A stretch of 8,308 bases of DNA, from positions 1 to 8,308 of the forward strand of contig JBBRSC010000149.1 of NCBI GenBank assembly GCA_038245795.1, written 5' to 3'. The stretch comes from JBBRSC01 sp038245795. Lineage in GTDB: Bacteria > Actinomycetota > Acidimicrobiia > Acidimicrobiales > Microtrichaceae. Both the position numbers and the translations under genes were made by a program. The notes beneath the pieces were generated by a model. That model did not search any database and was not told the origin of the DNA. It saw nothing but the letters and a program-made list of their open reading frames with translations. Shown here piece after piece: positions 5,697 to 8,308 of this stretch (its first letter is position 1; each line of letters starts with the position of its first letter).

Positions 5697-5702
5697 TAGG
5701 AT
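5697..5702 (+). promoter_or_regulatory. Putative -10 box TAGGAT of the cyclase gene
   Basis: TAGGAT fits TAnnnT and is followed by six bases (CGGCGG) before the GTG at 5709, the same arrangement as before the hydrolase gene at 1901. Alternatively the AGG at 5698-5700 could be a minimal ribosome binding site. Confidence 0.5.
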
Positions 5703-5708
5703 CGGCGG

Positions 5709-7253
5709 GTGACCGAGGAACCCCTCTCCGAGCGTCGACGCCGTCAGGGCACGGCTCAGGCCCGAGCCACCGTTGCCGGAGTCTTCCGTTTGCAGTTGCT
5801 CGCCAACGGCCTCGGTGTTGGTGTGGTCGTGTTGTACCTCCGACTGCTCGTGCCGGCAGATCGACTGGCTGCCAAGGGCGACGTCAACCTGGTGGTCTTC
5901 GGTTCGTACCTGGCGGTGATGTTGCTCGTCGCCTTTCCGGTGAACCTGCTGCTGATGCGGCGAGCGGTGGTCTGGGTCCGCAACGGTGACACCCCAACGG
6001 CTCGGCAACGGTGGTTGGTCTTCCGGCTGCCGCTGCTGGAAACCATTGCGTCGTTCCTCGCCTGGACGGGCGGCGCGATTGCGTTCGGGATCATCAATAC
6101 CGGCTTTCGTCGAGTGGGGGTCGGCGTGGGGCTCGCCGGGCTGGTGACCTGCACGCTGCTGTACCTCCTCCTCGAAGGACATTTCCGTCCGGTGTTCGCG
6201 TTGGCGCTCGAGGATGCCGATCTTCCAGAGAATCGACGCGATGTCCTACCGAGACTGCTCCTGGCGTGGCTCCTCGGCAGTGGTATCCCGTTGGCAGCGC
6301 TCGGCGTGTCGCCGTGGCTGGGGACCACCGCCACCGACAGCGATCGATTGCCCTGGCTGGCGCTGGCGGGAGTGGCGGGCGGCGGCCTGGTGATGGCGGC
6401 CGCCTCGATCTCGGTTGCCCGCCCCTTGGATCGTGTGCGTCGAGCACTCCGAGCCATTGAGCAGGGCGACCTCGAAGTACAGATACCCGTGGACGATCTG
6501 GGAGAACTGGGGCGCCTGGCGGAGGGCGTGAACGACATGGTGTCGGTGCTCCGAGAGCGTGAGGAACTCCGAACCGTTTTCGCCCAACAGGTCGGCCCCG
6601 CTGAGTTGGCGGTCCTGGCGAGCAATGACGAAGGTCGTCGGCGCGGTGAACGACGGCGGGTCACCGTGCTGTTCGTCGATCTGCACGGGTATACGAACTT
6701 CAGCGAGCGTCACACTCCTGAGGAAGTGGTGGAGATGCTCAATCGGTTCTTCCGGGTGGTGGTGGCATCGGTGACCCGTGAAGGGGGATGGGTCAACAAA
6801 TTCGAGGGCGATGCTGCGTTGTGCATCTTTGGTGCCCCCCAGGACACGCCCGATCATGCGGCGTCAGCGTTGCGCGCCGCCGGGTCCATTCCGCGGGACC
6901 TGGCGACCGAGACCGATCTGTTGCCGGCCGGGATCGGTGTTGCCACCGGCGACGTCCTCGCTGGATTTGTCGGGACCGCCGATCGGTACGAGTACACGGT
7001 CATCGGCGATGTCGTGAACCTGGCGTCCCGTCTCTGTGAACGCGCCCAGGGCGACCGGTCGGGAGTCATGGTGTCGGGGGTGACCGTCGCAGAAGGTGGC
7101 CACGCTGATGACTGGAAGCGGGCCGGGAGCCTCCGCATTCGCGGTCGGAACGAACGAGCTGAGGTCTTCGTTCCGGCGCCGGGCCCACGCCGACTTCGAG
7201 ACAGCCGGGACCGACGGAGCGAATCGCGCGAACCCCGCGAACGTCGGAGCTGA
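5709..7253 (+). CDS. Membrane class III adenylate cyclase (six helices, HAMP, cyclase domain)
   Basis: This enzyme makes cAMP from ATP at the inner face of the membrane. The 514-residue order is: six predicted helices (about 25-48, 60-84, 104-129, 136-156, 181-201, 214-238), a HAMP linker (about 236-290, with RPLDRVRRAL, DDLGELGRL and VNDM), and the cyclase homology domain (about 314-488). All six catalytic positions are visible: metal-binding Asp324 (LFVDLHGYT) and Asp368 (FEGDA), adenine-selecting Lys364 (NKFEGDA) and Asp434 (VIGDVVNLASRL), and transition-state Asn437 and Arg441. The Lys/Asp pair indicates ATP rather than GTP. The architecture matches the mycobacterial Rv1318c-Rv1320c/Rv3645 group, where the membrane part is thought to act as a sensor. 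The tail (about 494-514) is almost all Arg, Ser, Glu and Asp. The GTG start is supported by a -10 box six bases upstream. It is divergent from the dehydrogenase, and the amine oxidase follows after 20 bases. Confidence 0.93.
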   Translation: MTEEPLSERRRRQGTAQARATVAGVFRLQLLANGLGVGVVVLYLRLLVPADRLAAKGDVNLVVFGSYLAVMLLVAFPVNLLLMRRAVVWVRNGDTPTARQRWLVFRLPLLETIASFLAWTGGAIAFGIINTGFRRVGVGVGLAGLVTCTLLYLLLEGHFRPVFALALEDADLPENRRDVLPRLLLAWLLGSGIPLAALGVSPWLGTTATDSDRLPWLALAGVAGGGLVMAAASISVARPLDRVRRALRAIEQGDLEVQIPVDDLGELGRLAEGVNDMVSVLREREELRTVFAQQVGPAELAVLASNDEGRRRGERRRVTVLFVDLHGYTNFSERHTPEEVVEMLNRFFRVVVASVTREGGWVNKFEGDAALCIFGAPQDTPDHAASALRAAGSIPRDLATETDLLPAGIGVATGDVLAGFVGTADRYEYTVIGDVVNLASRLCERAQGDRSGVMVSGVTVAEGGHADDWKRAGSLRIRGRNERAEVFVPAPGPRRLRDSRDRRSESREPRERRS

Positions 7254-7261
7254 CAACCTGC

Positions 7262-7267
7262 GAGCAT
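7262..7267 (+). promoter_or_regulatory. Possible -10 box of the amine oxidase gene
   Basis: GAGCAT lies six bases before the ATG at 7274 and keeps the A and T of the -10 pattern, as in the dehydrogenase promoter. The overlapping GCGAG (7260-7264) could instead act as a weak ribosome binding site for co-transcription with the cyclase. The two readings cannot be separated from sequence alone. Confidence 0.25.
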
Positions 7268-7273
7268 CGGTGT

Positions 7274-8308
7274 ATGAACACCGCACTCCCGATTCTGGCC
7301 CCGCATCCGCTCGATGCGCTGAGCGCGCTGGAGGTGTCGGCAACCAAACAGATCCTGGCGGACGCAGGGCTCCTCGGACCCGAGGTACTGGTGTCGCACA
7401 TTGTGTTGGACGAGCCCGACAAGGTGTCGATCGCGAGCTGGCGCGCTGGCGACCCGGTCGAGCGCCGTACTCGGGCGCTCCTGATTCCCGGTCCGGAACT
7501 GACGCTGATCGACGCCCTGGTGTCGGTCACCGCTGGCAGCGTTGTCAGCCAACACACGATCGAGGGCATGCGGCCGGCGCTCACCATGACCGAGTCGATG
7601 TACGCGGTGCAGGCATGTCTCGACTCGCCTGACTACGTCGCAGCGTTGGCTCGTCGGGGAGTGACCGACTTGAGTTGTGTGCAGATCGATCCGTGGCCTG
7701 CCGGGTCGTTCGGCTTCGACGCTGAGGTCGGACGTCGCATCGCGCGGTGCATCTCGTTCATTCGGGAGACTCCGTCGGACAACGGCTATGCCCGACCGGT
7801 CGAGGGCCTGATCTGTCATGTCGATCTCGGCCGTCACACTGTGATCGACGTGATCGACCACGGTGTGACCACGATGCCCGCCGAGCACGCCCGATATGAC
7901 GCTGAGTCGGTTGCCGCGACGTCGCGATCGGTTCGCCCGGAACTCCGGCCCATCGCCATTTCGCAACCCGATGGACCGAGCTTCACCATCACCGGCAACC
8001 TCATCGAGTGGCAGAACTGGTCGGCTCGCATCGGGTTCGATCCGGCCGAGGGGTTGGTGCTTCACCAGCTGACGATCCTCGACGGTGATCGGGTCCGGCC
8101 GGTCGCCCATCGGCTCTCGGTATCGGAGATGATCGTGCCGTACGGCGATCCCGGTCCGGTACAGGGCTGGAAGAACGCCTTCGACGCTGGCGAATGGGGA
8201 CTCGGGCGGATGACGCAGTCGCTGGAGCTCGGATGTGACTGTCTCGGGGAGATTACGTACCTGGATGCCGTGATGGCCAACGAGCAAGGGGACCCGTGGG
8301 TGGTCCGC
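7274..8308 (+). CDS. Copper amine oxidase (TPQ-dependent), N-terminal part; cut by window end
   Basis: Copper amine oxidases convert primary amines to aldehydes with release of ammonia and hydrogen peroxide. The visible 345 residues resemble Arthrobacter globiformis AGAO and related actinobacterial enzymes throughout: HPLDALSALEV (11-21) opens the first N domain, and ARPVEGLICHVDLG (173-186) and PEGPSFTVTG-like QPDGPSFTITG (231-241) lie in the second N domain and early catalytic domain. These are followed by EWQNWSARIGFDPAEGLVLH (245-264), EMIVPYGDP (285-293), NAFDAGEWGLG (301-311) and SLELGCDCLG (316-325). Asp304 is the expected catalytic base. The TPQ tyrosine (T-x-x-N-Y-D/E), expected some 40 residues on, and the copper histidines lie beyond the window. 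At the AGAO gate positions, Tyr296 is replaced by Ala302 and Trp168 by Tyr172, which may change amine choice. No signal peptide is seen, so it is probably cytoplasmic. The ATG at 7274 gives the usual start, 20 bases after the cyclase stop. Confidence 0.94.
   Translation, partial: MNTALPILAPHPLDALSALEVSATKQILADAGLLGPEVLVSHIVLDEPDKVSIASWRAGDPVERRTRALLIPGPELTLIDALVSVTAGSVVSQHTIEGMRPALTMTESMYAVQACLDSPDYVAALARRGVTDLSCVQIDPWPAGSFGFDAEVGRRIARCISFIRETPSDNGYARPVEGLICHVDLGRHTVIDVIDHGVTTMPAEHARYDAESVAATSRSVRPELRPIAISQPDGPSFTITGNLIEWQNWSARIGFDPAEGLVLHQLTILDGDRVRPVAHRLSVSEMIVPYGDPGPVQGWKNAFDAGEWGLGRMTQSLELGCDCLGEITYLDAVMANEQGDPWVVR

Noticed and set aside
6854..8287. 477-codon minus-strand open frame across the cyclase and amine oxidase
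   Set aside because: It spans two strongly supported plus-strand genes and their junction; its composition (Arg, His, Asp) is that of a mirror frame.
1..8308. Mobile elements, CRISPR arrays, tRNA or rRNA genes, toxin-antitoxin or defence modules
   Set aside because: I found no transposase or integrase motif, no regularly spaced repeats, no tRNA-like fold and no small paired ORFs with such motifs; the window is nearly all ordinary metabolic and housekeeping genes.

Overview
This is a GC-rich window, densely packed with genes. Two of its nine starts are GTG (a third, argJ, is also GTG), and all eight visible stop codons are TGA. Several start codons sit 6-7 bases after a TAnnnT-like -10 box with no Shine-Dalgarno sequence. 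That style, together with best-remembered relatives in Mycobacterium, Streptomyces and Arthrobacter (six-helix HAMP adenylate cyclase, AGAO-type amine oxidase), points to an actinomycete-type bacterium, possibly the Acidimicrobiia. The lineage is an inference; there is no rRNA or other phylogenetic marker here.

Layout, left to right. (1) 1-624 (+): C-terminal part of a single-pass membrane protein with an Asn/Gly-rich and then Pro-rich outer domain, with DNA repeats at its end. (2) 708-1409 (+): crotonase-fold protein resembling delta3,delta2-enoyl-CoA isomerase. (3) 1486-1758 (+): small GlsB/YeaQ-type stress membrane protein preceded by a good match to a SigB/SigF general-stress promoter. 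(4) 1759-1888: a gene-free stretch filled by three hairpins, the last resembling an intrinsic terminator. (5) 1901-4792 (+): probable operon of a membrane-anchored alpha/beta hydrolase, ArgJ (4-base overlap) and uracil-DNA glycosylase (19-base gap). (6) 4798-5661 (-): short-chain dehydrogenase, convergent with ung (5 bases between stops) and divergent from the next gene (47 bases between starts). (7) 5709-7253 (+): membrane class III adenylate cyclase with HAMP domain and all six catalytic residues. (8) 7274-8308 (+): N-terminal 345 residues of a copper amine oxidase, cut by the window edge before its TPQ tyrosine.

The genes are mostly housekeeping or metabolic: lipid or acyl-CoA handling, arginine biosynthesis, base-excision repair, cAMP signalling and amine oxidation. 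I see no mobile element, CRISPR array, phage gene, toxin-antitoxin pair or defence island, and no convincing new multi-gene system. The points most worth a second look are regulatory (stress promoter in front of the GlsB homologue, the repeated leaderless-promoter geometry, the hairpin array) and contextual (an isolated argJ without other arg genes, with intact catalytic residues but altered loops).
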